A stretch of 64,000 nt of DNA, from contig NC_045143.1 in NCBI RefSeq assembly GCF_008831285.2, positions 2,613,503 to 2,677,502 on the forward strand. The letters run 5' to 3'. The notes beneath the pieces are model-generated. The model was given only the letters and a program-made list of their open reading frames with translations, was not told where the DNA came from and did not search any database. Source of the DNA: Nymphaea colorata. Its lineage: Eukaryota; Streptophyta; Magnoliopsida; Nymphaeales; Nymphaeaceae. The position numbers were made by a program, and so were the translations under genes. This document shows, in pieces, positions 1 through 11,570 of the stretch (position 1 is its first letter; each line of letters opens with the position of its first letter).

Positions 1-2990
1 TTTGTTTAATCAATGCATCTAGTGGCTATGAATTAGATAGAGCTCAGGACGGCCCAAAGATTTCAGCTTCATATATATATATATATATGATCGGTTGTTA
101 ATGGTATGATGATTTTATAATGAAAGATTCTTAGTTTTTAGTCACACCGCACATGACAGCTGAGGTCCTGTTTGATCCCAGAGAAACAAACGCGGCGTGA
201 GAAGAAATGCAGAATAATAACATGACCGTCGATTGAAATGCTGTGCTCTCTTTTTTATTGGCGGCCACTTGTTTCACACCAAGAATGTGATGTTCAGTGT
301 TTGGAGAGACAAAGCGACAGCCCTCTTAGTGCTGCAATTTCTTCAACTGGACCGCCATTAGAGAAGTCATGTGTTCTTCACTGACAGACGATGGCGGCAG
401 ATTCCGGTTTCTAGTTCGATAGGATCCAATTATTTGTACAATACGAAGGCGGCCGGGCCTGGATTGAACAACAGTTATGCAACTACATTTCAGAACTTGT
501 ATTTTCAGCAGGTTTTCGATCGTCATTTTGGTTCTGTTTAGTGTTTATGGAGATTTGTAACCTGGATTTTACGATCAAAAGTACTTGCAATATGGCTGGA
601 ACTAGTGAAACGGATCATATTGCACATGAGATATGGATATCAATCTCGCCAATGGAACTTGTTTGTTAGTTGATTCTGGATTTGTTTCTCAGTAAATCAT
701 TTAAAACCGTGTACTCAACGGATCAAGGCATGTCTTTAATCATATTCACTTTTCTGATATTCACATATTCAGATTTGAATTCGGATTTGAATTCAAATAA
801 AGAAAATTCATATCTGAATCCGAAGCCCAATTTTACAATCCAAATCAGATTTTATATTTATATCTGAATCCGAATTTTGAATCGGATTTTACCAGTTTTC
901 AGAAATTGAATAGCATTAGATACATGATATTTGTCTAAAAATGAATCCGATCTGAATCCGATCAGATATATATGCATATCCAAATCTAAATCCAATCGGA
1001 TGCCATTTATTAAATCCGTACCCAATCCAATTTCTTAATCGAATGTTAATTTTTTTTCATATCCTATTCTTTCAAATCAAATCAATCAGATATTCTATTC
1101 AAATCGGATATATTGACATCCCTAACTCTCATGTACATATTGACATGCGCAATGCAGGTGAGACTCTGTCAAAATGGAGTTAAAATTCTCTTAGTTATAA
1201 CTGGGCAAGACACTATAGTGTCAATCGATCCAATTCGGATCAGATATCCGGTCAAACTGCTCCAAAAATCAGAGTAGAAAAAAAAAAACATCCAATTAAG
1301 TAAACAGATCGGATTTGGATTTAATTAATAACATCCAATTTGGATTCAGGCTCAGTTTTTTAGTTTTAAAATGATATCGAGTTTCCATACTTTATGAAAC
1401 TTGGTTCTTGACATATCGTGATGCCGTTCTGGATTCAGTTATATTTTACAAGTCGGGTAGGATTCACATCAGATTTCAATTGTGAATTTGAAGATCATAT
1501 TCGAACATGGTATAAACTTTTCATAGTTCTCATCGGCATCTAAATATGTGGCCATTCCATATCAGAATTTCTATTTCTGATGACAGTTCCTTATGCTAGG
1601 TAATCTTGATATAAGGCAAAACCAATTATGTTTCGCACACACTAACACATCTTCCATGTTATTGTACACACTGGCCCTCTTTCTCTTTCCCTTTCTGCCT
1701 GTGAGTCTCCAAGAAGGAGGAGGCACTTTTGAGATCTTTTGAGAGACAAAAGAGAATTAAGTTCTTTGCGACACACTAAAATAGTTTTGGCTATAATTCT
1801 TACAATAGCGGCCTTAGCTTTCAATATCCAAAAAAGAAACCTAAGTTTCGAAAGAAATTTATATAACAGTAATAAGTACCTGAACTTCAAAGACCGTAGC
1901 TGTAATTAGAAAAATGATATTTGCAGATTGGCATTCAATAAGTTAATTGGGTCATTTGATATCACTTGCTTGCTTTTGCTTAGGGATACAATTTGGCAAG
2001 TCAAACTCTGTTTGGATATGAATTTTGCTGGTATAAAAATCAGATCCAAGGCGGGTTAAAAATGCCTCTGAAAGAGGCAGGCCATATGCTAGGACTGAAC
2101 ATGTCCAACTCAAAAGACTAAGTTTTCCAAATATTCATTTCCTTCGAGGGCACTAAATCATCTCTGGCGGATGAAATGGGGAACCGTCGACACATGCTAC
2201 GCTTTTCATATAGCTGTTCTCATAACCAGTCGATATTGATTAGGTGAATTCACAGTCAAACTCAGACTAGGACTCATGTGAATGTAGTGACAAGTATTAA
2301 GAATACATACAATTTGGTTTGGGTATTTATCAGATTTTTTGTCAGAAGGAGCCGGACTATCAGGTGTGTGTATATATATATATATATATATATGTATGAC
2401 CCGGTTTCTTTATTAAATATGTATAACTAACAAGGACAAGACCAAAACAATTGCTAAGATGCTGTTACTATTTCATCCAAAGTTCAAGGTGCGGATAAAA
2501 CTAAACAAAAGTTGATTATGTTTTGTTTTTAAAAAATTCAGTAGAAGCCCGAGCTAACGCTCTTTTGCTTATCATCAACCCATACATTTTCACGGCCACT
2601 ATTTCGGTAGCACTTGTTTTCTCAATTTTGGGGGAACAATTCTCAAGTATATATAAGACTGGTAAAATGACACTTTATTATTATTATTAATATTGTTATT
2701 ACTGCTATCATTGCTACTATTATTACTGTAGCATGAATATTTGGCATGCAAGCATGTCAAGAACGTAAATATGATTACTGATGCACGTCCACACTTTTCT
2801 CTTCACACTGTAAATGTATCACAAGTCTACACTTTTCCATGCATCGAGTTCGTTCTGCATCTCTATATATATTGTCAATTTACTGTAAGAAATATGTTCT
2901 TGAAAGGAAAAAAAAAAAAGAAATCTTCCTGCAAAATTTGGAGATATTTGTTCTCGCCGATAAGTTCCCTCTTAAATGATGCCGATTTGA
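1..2990. other. AT-rich intergenic region, no gene recognised
   Basis: No open frame here resembles a known protein family. The interval 760-1110 is dense in short variants of a GAATCCGAAT / AATCGGAT motif on both strands. The same texture recurs inside the dispersed repeat family at 34.3-34.6, 41.0, 50.6 and 59.5 kb and again at 63.2-63.4 kb, so it is probably old mobile-element DNA. Short (AT)n tracts lie near 81-100 and 2370-2392, and an imperfect ATT-rich run at about 2678-2730. Confidence 0.5.
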
Positions 2991-3534
2991 TATGGGTATG
3001 GATGATAAACCGATGAAGGAAGGGAAGGAGAGGTTGGGTGGGGGACAAGGCGGTAGTGGTGTTACTGGTGTACAAGAAGAAGCAAACCAAGAAGAAGCAA
3101 AGAGCCCGTTTTACGTCTCCCTCCAGCGTTCCCCTATGTCGATACGAACTCCTCTTTTACACGTCGCCGGTGCCATGCACGCACCAAGGCAACGTCCTCC
3201 TTTTCTCCTTCCCCAAATGGAATGGTACAGCGTTCCTCCCACTGGGAACCTCATCACCTCACCCACCACTCCCATTCAGATACTGCCCGCATCCTCATTC
3301 TCATTTAAACAATTCAATTCCTGCTCTTCTTTTCAAGAACAGGCTTCAGTAGACTTCTTTTTGACAAATGTTGGAGTGAGGGAGAGCACATTTCGCCCGA
3401 CTCGCCCCTTTCCCATTGCGACGTCCGGTGGTGTCCGACGGCAGCCGGCGACGGAGAGGTAAGTGGTTTTAATTTTCCGATGGTAGAACTTAGGTCTAGG
3501 GTTGGGGTTTTTCATTAGGGTTTTGGATTTTTCG

Positions 3535-3775
3535 ATTTGGGGGTTTTTTCCGTCGTTCTTCATCCTAATCTCTTCTTCTATGCCCTATGGACATTTTCTG
3601 ATTTGGGGGTTTATGCCGATTTGGGGGTTTTTGTCGATTTGGGGGTTTCTCTACTGTTTTTGCCGATTTGAGTGTGATTTTTCATTTTTGTGTAAATGGA
3701 GAATTTGTTGTATGCTTGTATTGTTTTATTCCTTTAAATTTATGTTCATTATACCAGATTTGGGGGTAGAGATAA
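3535..3775 (+). repeat. Degenerate G-run repeat (GATTTGGGGGTTT units)
   Basis: The 13-base unit GATTTGGGGGTTT or a close variant occurs five times, at about 3535, 3599, 3618, 3636 and 3759, with T-rich spacers. It lies just upstream of the first recognisable coding stretch of the FDM-like gene, so it may be its leader or an early intron. The five-G runs are regularly strand-biased. Confidence 0.6.
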
Positions 3776-3799
3776 AGAGATTGAAAGGAAAAAAAACAA

Positions 3800-3963
3800 A
3801 TGATGGAATATGTGGAAGTTGATGATCTTAGAAACCAAATGCAGTCCATGAGGAACCTGTTGCAGGAAAAAGAAATTGAGCTGGACGACATGGATCAACT
3901 GCCTCTTAACCAAAGAGCGGATTGCAAATGATGAATTACAGGAGGCTCGAAAAGAAATGATAG
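3800..3963 (+). pseudogene. FDM/IDN2-like gene, coiled-coil exon with frameshift
   Basis: The stretch encodes a charged heptad-rich segment (LQEKEIELDDMD) and then, in another frame, LTKERIANDELQEARKEM. Both match the end of the coiled coil that precedes the XH domain in FACTOR OF DNA METHYLATION / IDN2 proteins, which bind double-stranded RNA in RNA-directed DNA methylation. A one-base frame change falls between the two parts, near 3900, and creates a stop at about 3928 in the first frame. It is in the same orientation and order as the XH exons at 5813-6450. No XS or zinc-finger exon was seen upstream, so only the 3' part of the gene is present. Seen: motifs and frameshift. Inferred: pseudogene status. 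Confidence 0.7.
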
Positions 3964-4142
3964 TTGTATGGATCCTCTTTCCTTTTCTTTAGCATACTGT
4001 TATTATGCTTACTTGTTTTGATACATCGCTTTTTGTCTTCATTATCTTATATGTTTCTATGCTTTACTGAAGTTTCAGTTGTATGTAATAAATATAATGT
4101 AATATAGATATATAGTGGAGTTCTATGTTGTTGTGTGCCGGA

Positions 4143-5533
4143 TGTTGTTAGATTATTAAAAATTAAAAATTTAGCATTAAAAACAGTCGCCAGATGATGT
4201 TACTGGTGGTTTACAGTGCAGCAACGATTCTTGGTGTTTTTAGCAGTGATTATGGTGCTTTTAGTGATGGTTTTTTAATTTTTGACCATCTTGTCCGGCA
4301 CATGACAACATAGAATTTTCCTGGACATATATACAAATATTTGTATATACACATATAAATTAGAGCCACGCCTTGCACCTATGTTCTTAACAATTGCCCT
4401 GCAGTATCCACTCCCATGTGATATAGGTTCCTGGTGTCCTCTGCCCTTTTGTTTTGTATATCGTTTTTTCTCTTTTATGTTTTTTATCTTCCCAAATAGT
4501 TGTGAGGCATAGTGTACACAAAGACATAGACACACATAAAAAGGATGAGGCTTTCAGTCCAAATTGTTGTGTCCAGAGCTGACAAGGTTTTTAGTATCAG
4601 GAACATTGTCTTTGCTAGGTAAGGGCGTAAGGCCTTCAATGGAGTGGTGTTGGTGTACCTTTAGTGAAGAGAGCATGACAATGGAATGCTTATGCCATTG
4701 AGTCTTCCAAGGAGCATAACTAAAGTTATACATGGTCCAAAATAACCAAACAATGAAGTTTGCAATGTTGGATAAGCACACTGTGTAAAAGAAAATTAAT
4801 GAAAATTGCAGCTGCACTAACATCGATATAAGGAGGCATAATGTTGTTAGATGATTAAAAATTAAAAATTTAGCATTAAAAAACAGTCGTCAGATGATGT
4901 TACTGGTGGTTTACAGTGCAGCAACGATTCTTGGTGTCTTTAGCAGTGATTATGGTGCTTTGAGTGATGGTTTTTAAATTTTTGACCATCTTGTCCGGCA
5001 CATGACAACATAGAATTTTCCTGGACATATATACAGATATTTGTATATACACATATAAATTAGAGCCACGCCTTGCACCCATGTTCTTAACAATTGCCCT
5101 ACAGTATCCACTCCCATGTGATATAGGTTCCTGGTGTCCTCTGCCCTTTTGTTTTGTATATTGTTTTTTCTCTTTTATGTTTTTTATCTTCCCAAATAGT
5201 TGTGAGGCATAGTGTACACAAAGACAAAGACACACATAGAAAGGATGAGGCTTTCAGTCCAAATTGTTGTGTCCAGAGCTGACAAGGTTTTTAGTATCAG
5301 GAACATTGTCTTTGCTAGGTAAGGGCGTGAGGCCTTCAATGGAGTGGTGTTGGTGTACCTTTAGTGAAGAGAGCATGACAATGGAATGCTTATGCGATTG
5401 AGTCTTCAAAGGAGCATAACTACAATGAAGTTTGCAATGTTGGATAAGCACACTGTGTAAAAGAAAATTAATGAAAATTGCAGCTGCACTAATATCGATA
5501 TAAGGAGGCATAACCCCTTTAGATCGTGCTCAC
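4143..5533 (-). repeat. Left arm of large inverted repeat: two tandem ~700-bp units
   Basis: Unit 1 starts at about 4143 and unit 2 at about 4842, both with TGTTGTTAGATKATTAAAAA, and each runs to a GGAGGCATAA end. They are near identical, except that unit 2 lacks about 29 bases near 5421. The outermost 20 bases on the loop side (5511-5531) also pair with 6467-6486. Read on the minus strand, each unit contains the same two short open frames of about 86-111 codons. These lack recognisable domains and vary at their ends, so I do not call them genes. The arm sits in the intron between the coiled-coil exon and the XH exons. Confidence 0.85.
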
Positions 5534-5812
5534 TTATGTCTTGGCACTTAGCAAATAGTCCCAATATTATTAGCATTTCAGAAAGGTACTTAATATAATA
5601 ACACAATGAATACCATGGACCAGTTGTTAGGCATTGGAGGTGTTGCAGCAATATTTATGAAAAAAATCCATTTCCTGAAAGAATTTTGTTATGATTGTAC
5701 TGCTTTTATTTATAGATTTATACTTCATTTTCTGGTTATTATTGTGTAAGCTACACATTGTCTGAAAACTTTTGTTGGACCATCTCTTAAGTTAAAGTTG
5801 CTCCTATTGTAG
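5534..5812. other. Intron remainder upstream of the XH exons
   Basis: AT-rich DNA between the left repeat arm and the XH exon. It ends in a T-rich tract and CTATTGTAG, a good splice acceptor for the exon at 5813. No other feature seen. Confidence 0.5.
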
Positions 5813-6450
5813 GGTTTTGATGAGTTATTTAGCAATCGTGCTCATATTAGAGTTAGACGAATGGGTGAGCTTGATTTGAAGGCCTTCAAAGAGGAATGCA
5901 AGAAAAAGTATCCTGAGGATTATGAAACCAAAGCAGCGGAAATAGCCTCTTCATGGGATGTTTTATTGCGAGACCCAAGTTGGTTCCCCTTCAAAGTGGT
6001 CCAAGAGGGAGACAGTTGTAAGGTATGGAGTTTAGATATTGTTCTTTGGCCCTATTTTGAATTTTTATGTTTGTAAGTTAGGACTTCAAATTTATAAAAG
6101 GTTTATTCTTTTCTTGAAATATTATATAAAAGTGGTAGTAGTAGATGCGAGTGAGTTTCTGATGATGAAATTGTTGCTGACAGGAAATCATAAACGAAGA
6201 CGACGAAAAGTTAAAAGAGCTGAAAGCCGAATGGGGTGAAGGCATATATGAAGCCGTGGTGACTGCCCTTAAGGAGCTTAATGAATACAATGCAAGTGGA
6301 AGGTATCCTGTTAAAGAACTTTGGAACTTCAAAGCTGGAAGAAAAGCCAGCTTGAAGGAAGCCGCCCAGCACCTCATCAAGTCCTACAAGTTGCGTAAGC
6401 GCAAGAGAGGAGAGTGCTTAGAACTTTCTTTTATAGTTGCCAAAAGATAG
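5813..6450 (+). CDS. FDM/IDN2-like XH-domain exons (3' end of gene)
   Basis: Two exons, 5813-6022 and 6184-6450, are joined by a 161-base intron with GTATGG donor and TGACAG acceptor, in phase. Together they encode an almost complete XH domain: RRMGELDLKAF, DPSWFPFKV, then EIINEDDEKL, LNEYNASGRYPVKELWNF and GRKASLKEA. These match the plant XH family (FDM1-5, IDN2/RDM12), where the domain mediates dimerisation of the RNA-directed DNA methylation complex. The conserved end KLRKRKR should be followed by a stop. Here a repeat-bearing insertion changes TGA to GGA, and the frame runs on 13 codons to 6450. A second copy of the original end, with the TGA, lies at 8198-8250. The exons themselves are intact, but upstream damage makes a functional product doubtful. 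They sit in the loop of the inverted repeat. Confidence 0.8.
6368..6420 (+). repeat. 53-bp direct repeat, copy 1 (end of XH coding sequence)
   Basis: Pairs with 8198-8250, with two differences seen. Copy 1 has GAGAGG where copy 2 has GAGATG, so only copy 2 keeps the likely original stop codon. The two copies bracket a 1.8-kb insertion. Confidence 0.85.
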
Positions 6451-6464
6451 GCTCCTGCTCTTTT

Positions 6465-7566
6465 TGAGCACGATCTAAAGGGGTTATGCCTCCCTATATC
6501 GATGTTAGTGCAGCTGCAATTTTCATTAATTTTCTTTTACACAGTGTGCTTATCCAACATTGCAAAGTTCATTGTTTGGTTATTTTGGACCATGTATAAC
6601 TTTAATTATGCTCCTTTGAAGACTCAATGGCATAAGCATTCCATTGTCATGCTCTCTTCACTAAAGGTACACCAACACCACTCCATTGAAGGCCTTACGC
6701 CCTTACCTAGCAAAGACAATGTTCCTGATACTAAAAACCTTGTCAGCTCTGGACACAGCAATTTGGACTGAAAGCCTCATCCTTTTTATGTGTGTCTATG
6801 TCTTTGTGTACACTATGCCTCACAACTATTTGGGAAGATAAAAAACATAAAAGAGAAAAAACAATATACAAAAGAAAAGGGCAGAGGACACCAGGAACCT
6901 ATATCACATTGGAGTGGATACTGCAGGGCAATTGTTAAGAACATGGGTGCAAGGCGTGGCTCTAATTTATATGTGTATAAACAAATATCTGTATATATGT
7001 CCAGGAAAATTCTATATTGTCATGTGCCGGACAAGATGGTCAAAAATTTAAAAACCATCACTCAAAGCACCATAATCACTGCTAAAGACACCAAGAATCG
7101 TTGCTGCACTGTAAACCACCAGTAACATCATCTGACGACTGTTTTTTAATGCTAAATTTTTATTTTTAATCATCTAACAACATTATGCCTCCTTACATCG
7201 ATGTTAGTGCAGCTGCAATTTTCATTAATTTTCTTTTACACAGTGTGCTTATCCAACATTGCAAACTTCATTGTTTGGTTATTTTGGACCATGTATAACT
7301 TTAGTTATGCTCCTTTGAAGACTCAATGGCATAAGCATTCCATTGTCATGCTCTCTTCACTAAAGGTACACCAACACCACTCCATTGAAGGCCTTACGCC
7401 CTTACCTAGCAAAGACAATGTTCCTGATACTAAAAACCTTGTCAGCTCTGGACACAACAATTTGGACTGAAAGCCTCATCCTTTTTATGTGTGTCTATGT
7501 CTTTGTGTACACTATGCCTCACAACTATTTGGGAAGATAAAAAACATAAAAGAGAAAAAACAATAT
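6465..7566 (+). repeat. Right arm of large inverted repeat
   Basis: Begins GAGCACGATCTAAAGGGG, the reverse complement of 5513-5532, then holds one complete ~700-bp unit (to about 7185) and a truncated second unit ending near 7566. Order and orientation mirror the left arm, so transcripts crossing the locus could fold into a hairpin of more than 1 kb with the XH exons in the loop. The small open frames at 6502-6771, 6790-7125 and 7201-7470 are the same repeat frames seen in the left arm and are not called as genes. Confidence 0.85.
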
Positions 7567-8197
7567 CACTGTAAATGAGAAAAGAAATGAAGGAGAGAGA
7601 AAGAGAGAAGGTAAGAAACAAAATAGTGCTATGCTGAATAATAACTCAAAAAATTTACCATTATAACAATGCAATGGCTGTGATGTGGATACGACTACTT
7701 TTTGACAAATTTCATCAGGACATCAGACCAAAACATGCCCCATGACCAAGAACATATTACAACTGTAACTTGCAAAAAACTTAAAAAACACTGTCGTATC
7801 AGTCCCTATATACAGTAAAAAATTAACCAACTAATTTTGATACTTTATAACTCACAAGCACCTGTATAGCTTATTCACGTTCATGGTTCATGAAATATGT
7901 GCACTAAGTAAATATAAAAGATTTGGACACTAATTATGAGTCATTTAAACAACATGATCAAGCAAATTATTGCAAACTGGGTCCAAAGATCTCAAAACAT
8001 GAAAATCCACTTCCATGTCTACCACTCATTATTGTACGCATATTCAATAATGATAGCAATAGACATAGTAGGCAGAGCCTTTAGCAATCTAGAAGCCAGA
8101 AGAAGAATGCGATTAAAACTTTTTCATTTTTAAGCTGTTCCTTTTCAATTTTTAAAACTTTTTCATTGGATTCGCTTGCAAGTAGCTTTATAAGAAT
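7567..8197. other. Non-coding part of the 1.8-kb insertion
   Basis: AT-rich sequence following the truncated repeat unit and ending at the second copy of the 53-bp repeat. No domain, RNA gene or long open frame recognised. Confidence 0.45.
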
Positions 8198-8250
8198 AGC
8201 ACCTCATCAAGTCCTGCAAGTTGCGTAAGCGCAAGAGATGAGAGTGCTTA
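8198..8250 (+). repeat. 53-bp direct repeat, copy 2 (original XH gene end)
   Basis: Carries the coding end of the XH gene with the expected TGA stop at 8239-8241. The sequence that follows (8251-8520) is AT-rich and reads like the gene's original 3' untranslated region. Confidence 0.75.
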
Positions 8251-9590
8251 ATGGAACTTGCTTATTTGTAAATGTCAGGACAATCCTGGTGATCTTGTGG
8301 AATGTGACTGCCTGACTGGAACGTAATGTTGAACAAGTTGAAAGAAGCGACAACCTTTATGACGGACACAAGTAGGAATAACAGTAGGAAGCAGTCATGT
8401 TCTTTTGAGAAGTAATAAACATGTTTTGCCGTTTACATTTTAATTGTGCTGCCGTCTTTACTTCTGTTATATTTTTTCTTTCTCGGAAGAAAGTACTGTA
8501 AGATGCATTCGGCATCTTTGAATGAATTGAATTGAGGTGCTTATCAATGTGGATGCGGTTGATTGTTTTGTTCTCTAAGGTTGTAGTATTCTGTCTTGTT
8601 GCCGTTTAGATCCTCAGTATCGTTGCTGGAAGCCTGTGCATCGAAACGATGCATGCAACGGCAATCATGGAATAACTTTTTTCCTTCTAAATCCAAACAA
8701 CCGATTTTGCCGTTTACCATCATGGACGTCATTTATTTCTCCTCGAGGCTCCCCACTTGCTTCTTGATAAGGTAGTGCAAGTGGGATTAGGCGGCTCTGT
8801 TATTTATTTTTAGTTAGAGCATGTTATCATTTTCAGCAATAGTTTCTTTCTTTCACACCACTTGGTAATGTTTTGTAGATAAATTCTATGGAAGTGAATC
8901 GTATGCCTGGTTATGTTACATAATTTCGTGAACTATATGGTTTCAAGATGTTCAACCATCATTTAATCCTTCTTGAAGGGTGCTGGAAACCGGCGCTTGA
9001 TATGTATTTGCAATTCAATTCAGTTATTTTCTCCCAAGAACCCTGTTTAATGTCTATTTTCAATGGTTGCTAGAAGACCTCCAAAATCTAGTTGCAACTT
9101 GTAATTATCTAGAAATGATGGTAACAGAGGCCAACCTCGGGATCAATGCCGTTTCTTATTTTATTATAAATGGCCGTCCGTTGTTAAAGGTTTAAGCATC
9201 CTCTTATTACCTGTTCCTGCATTGGTACATTGAGGTGGAGGTTCTTAATTTCATTAAATTCTTGAATTTTGTTCTATATAATCTTGCGTTTACAAAGTTT
9301 TTCTTCGTCATAACTGATGGATTTGCAATTAGCATTTGAGAGAGGTTGAAAGCTAGAGCTGGTTTTCCCTCTTGTTGTTCAGAGGGAGTGATGCCTTCCT
9401 CTCTGATGGATAACACCTCCTTATCAGTTGTCCCTATCAGAGTGCAGAGGCCCATCTTCACCTATCTTATGGGAATAGGCCAACAGAGTGTCATTTTGAA
9501 TCGATGCGGCTACTCACCGCCAGTCTATGCCTCGACGGTGTAGGAGTTGCATGATCTTCTCCACACTTTCCAGTTTCCCCGTTCTCCGGA
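8251..9590. other. Probable 3' UTR of the FDM-like gene, then intergenic
   Basis: The first ~250 bases look like the displaced 3' untranslated region, including an AATAAAC variant of the poly(A) signal near 8414. Beyond it no gene family was recognised. An 84-codon minus-strand frame at 9207-9461 has no motif I can place. Confidence 0.35.
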
Positions 9591-9960
9591 ATGAAGCCGC
9601 CCATGGCCTCCACTCTAGAGACTCTTCCACTACTCCCCACCACCATCGGCACCACTGCCCACCACCCGAAGAATCACAACCACAACCCGTCAATCCTTCT
9701 CCTGGAGAAGTGCAATAGCATTAAGGAACTGAGACAATTCATCAGTGTATAGAAGAAAGCGGAATTGAGCTGAATTTGATCTTGGAAAATGCTCTACTTG
9801 TTACGTACGCTACTTGTGGGAGAATGGATGAGGCAGCCAATATTTTCGAGAAGATGCCGGTCAAGGACATCATTTCTTGGACGGCCATGGTTACTGGATT
9901 CACAGACATGGGGAAGGTGGACAAAGCGAGAGAATTGTTTGATCAGGTAGCTACTCTGCA
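9591..9960 (+). pseudogene. PPR protein gene fragment (5' end and PLS repeats)
   Basis: An ATG at 9591 opens a 53-codon frame whose end, SILLLEKCNSIKELRQF, is typical of the start of PLS-class pentatricopeptide repeat proteins. It stops at 9750. Downstream, in another frame, 9776-9946 encodes ALLVTYATCGRMDEAANIF, KMPVKDIISWTAMVTGF and KVDKARELFDQ, which are successive PPR units. Such proteins normally have several hundred residues and bind organellar RNA. Here there is an internal deletion plus frameshift, and homology stops after about two repeats, so it is a truncated pseudogene. Following sequence to 10333 stays open in one frame but shows no PPR motif. Confidence 0.8.
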
Positions 9961-11560
9961 AAGGGTTTATTTCAGATTTTCGTTTTCTCCAGCATCTTTT
10001 TCCTATTTCGTCTTCTTCCTCAACCCTCTTCCAATGCCCCTGTTTTCTCTCGGTTTTTGGGTTCAATATGTTTGCTTTGGTCCTTACATGCCCTTTGACA
10101 TGGTCTACAGGCAGCCAGGAGGAAGTCTGGCCCAACCAGTCTGCCCCAACGATACGTGGAGTGAAGAAGTTGCTCGTCGGTATGTGCAGTTTCCCCCGTT
10201 CTCTGTTTTCAATATGTTTGCATTTGCCTTCCTCTCTGTTTTCAATATGTTTTCAATATGGTGGCATACCCTCCGGCAGGCTGCTTTCGATAGAGTGATC
10301 ACAAATTTAATTTATGTTATTTGTGAAAATTAAGATCGAAGTGTAGATGCTATCGCCTCACTTTATTCTTCAATTGCATAGAAGAAAGGTGCCCCTTCTA
10401 AAATGCAGAAGCAAAAGAAATCTGCTTTGTTGTTGATTCATTGGGATCCTTTGCGTATGTATGTTTATAGTTTTGTGATCTCCTGGCTGTGGTTTATAGA
10501 TAGATGGAGGTAGACAACAGGTCTCTTTGCTCCTTTTAGCCTTTAGGTTTGTTTTTTTTTTTTTCCTCTGATTTGGGCTTTTGTCGAAGCGACTATTAGG
10601 TAGGAATTCTACTTCATTCTACTTCCTTCTGATATATATTCCTTTAGTTTCGTGATAATTTGGTTTCATTGTCTTATGTTGCTGTTTGTTTTTATTTGTT
10701 GTGTGGATTCTGAGCCACACTACATTGAAATTTGTCATGGTTTCCTTTCTGGTGGGAAGATAATCGGCTGAACCTTTTTGATCGAGAAGTGTTCATTAGA
10801 TCTATTAAAATATGAGAAGATGGCACATTTGGGTAGTCCTTTTTTACGGCAAAACAATGTGTTGTATGTGGAGAATTGAATTTTGTGGGAAGAGCAAGTG
10901 ATATGGTTGTACGGCACAACCATATGCTTGTGAGTAAAGGGCTTGGAGAGGGTGAAAGTAGTTTTAGACGAGTTGCAAGCTTGTGAATTTTATTTAACAT
11001 GACCACCTAGGAGTGGCTTTTTTTTACCTTATGGATTTGATATTAGCTACCCCACAATGTTCCAAGTCCACTTCACCAATGCACGCTTGGGTGGAATCAT
11101 TTGTCGGATTTTGTGTTATTTAAAAGTGATATCATGATTAGCAAATTGCAATTTTGTTCTTGTTATTTTAATAATTTTGTGGTTTATGACAATTTTTTGT
11201 CACATATATTATATAAATATTATTAGTATTATTACAATAAATTAATAATAATAATATTAAATACTCTCGCCGCACCGCCGCACCTAAATTTTTTTAAATG
11301 TGCCGCGCCTGCACCCGCACCCCGCACGTTGGTGACATAGATGATTAGTGCATGCAATGGTGAAATAACGTACAATGGCACAACCGTAAGACTTCGACAA
11401 GTTTCGAGCAAATGACGAAATTCGGGTCGTTCTTGCCGTCTTCCTAGAGATGGGACATTTTTGGACGGTGGAGAAAACAAAAATAAAAAATAAAAAGGAC
11501 CGTGGACGGTGGAGAAAAAAAAAATAAAAAGGACCGAGAGAAAAAAAATGCATAAAGAAC
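9961..11560. other. Gene-free stretch after the PPR fragment
   Basis: No domain recognised. A near-duplicate GGACGGTGGAGAAAA segment recurs at about 11464 and 11503, separated by A-rich DNA. AT-rich runs occur at 11160-11270. Confidence 0.35.
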
Positions 11561-11570
11561 CCTAAGAGGT

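Noticed and set aside
2992-3462. 156-codon plus-strand frame as the N-terminus of the FDM-like gene
   Set aside because: No XS or zinc-finger motif; low-complexity residue content; more likely leader or spacer.
4275-7470. Repeated open frames of 81-111 codons (starting MCLCLCVHYASQLF and MLVQLQFSLIFFYT)
   Set aside because: They are copies of one frame in each repeat unit, lack any recognised domain, and vary at their ends. Copy number of the repeat explains them better than coding.
9207-9461. 84-codon minus-strand frame as a gene
   Set aside because: No recognisable family, no promoter or splice context.
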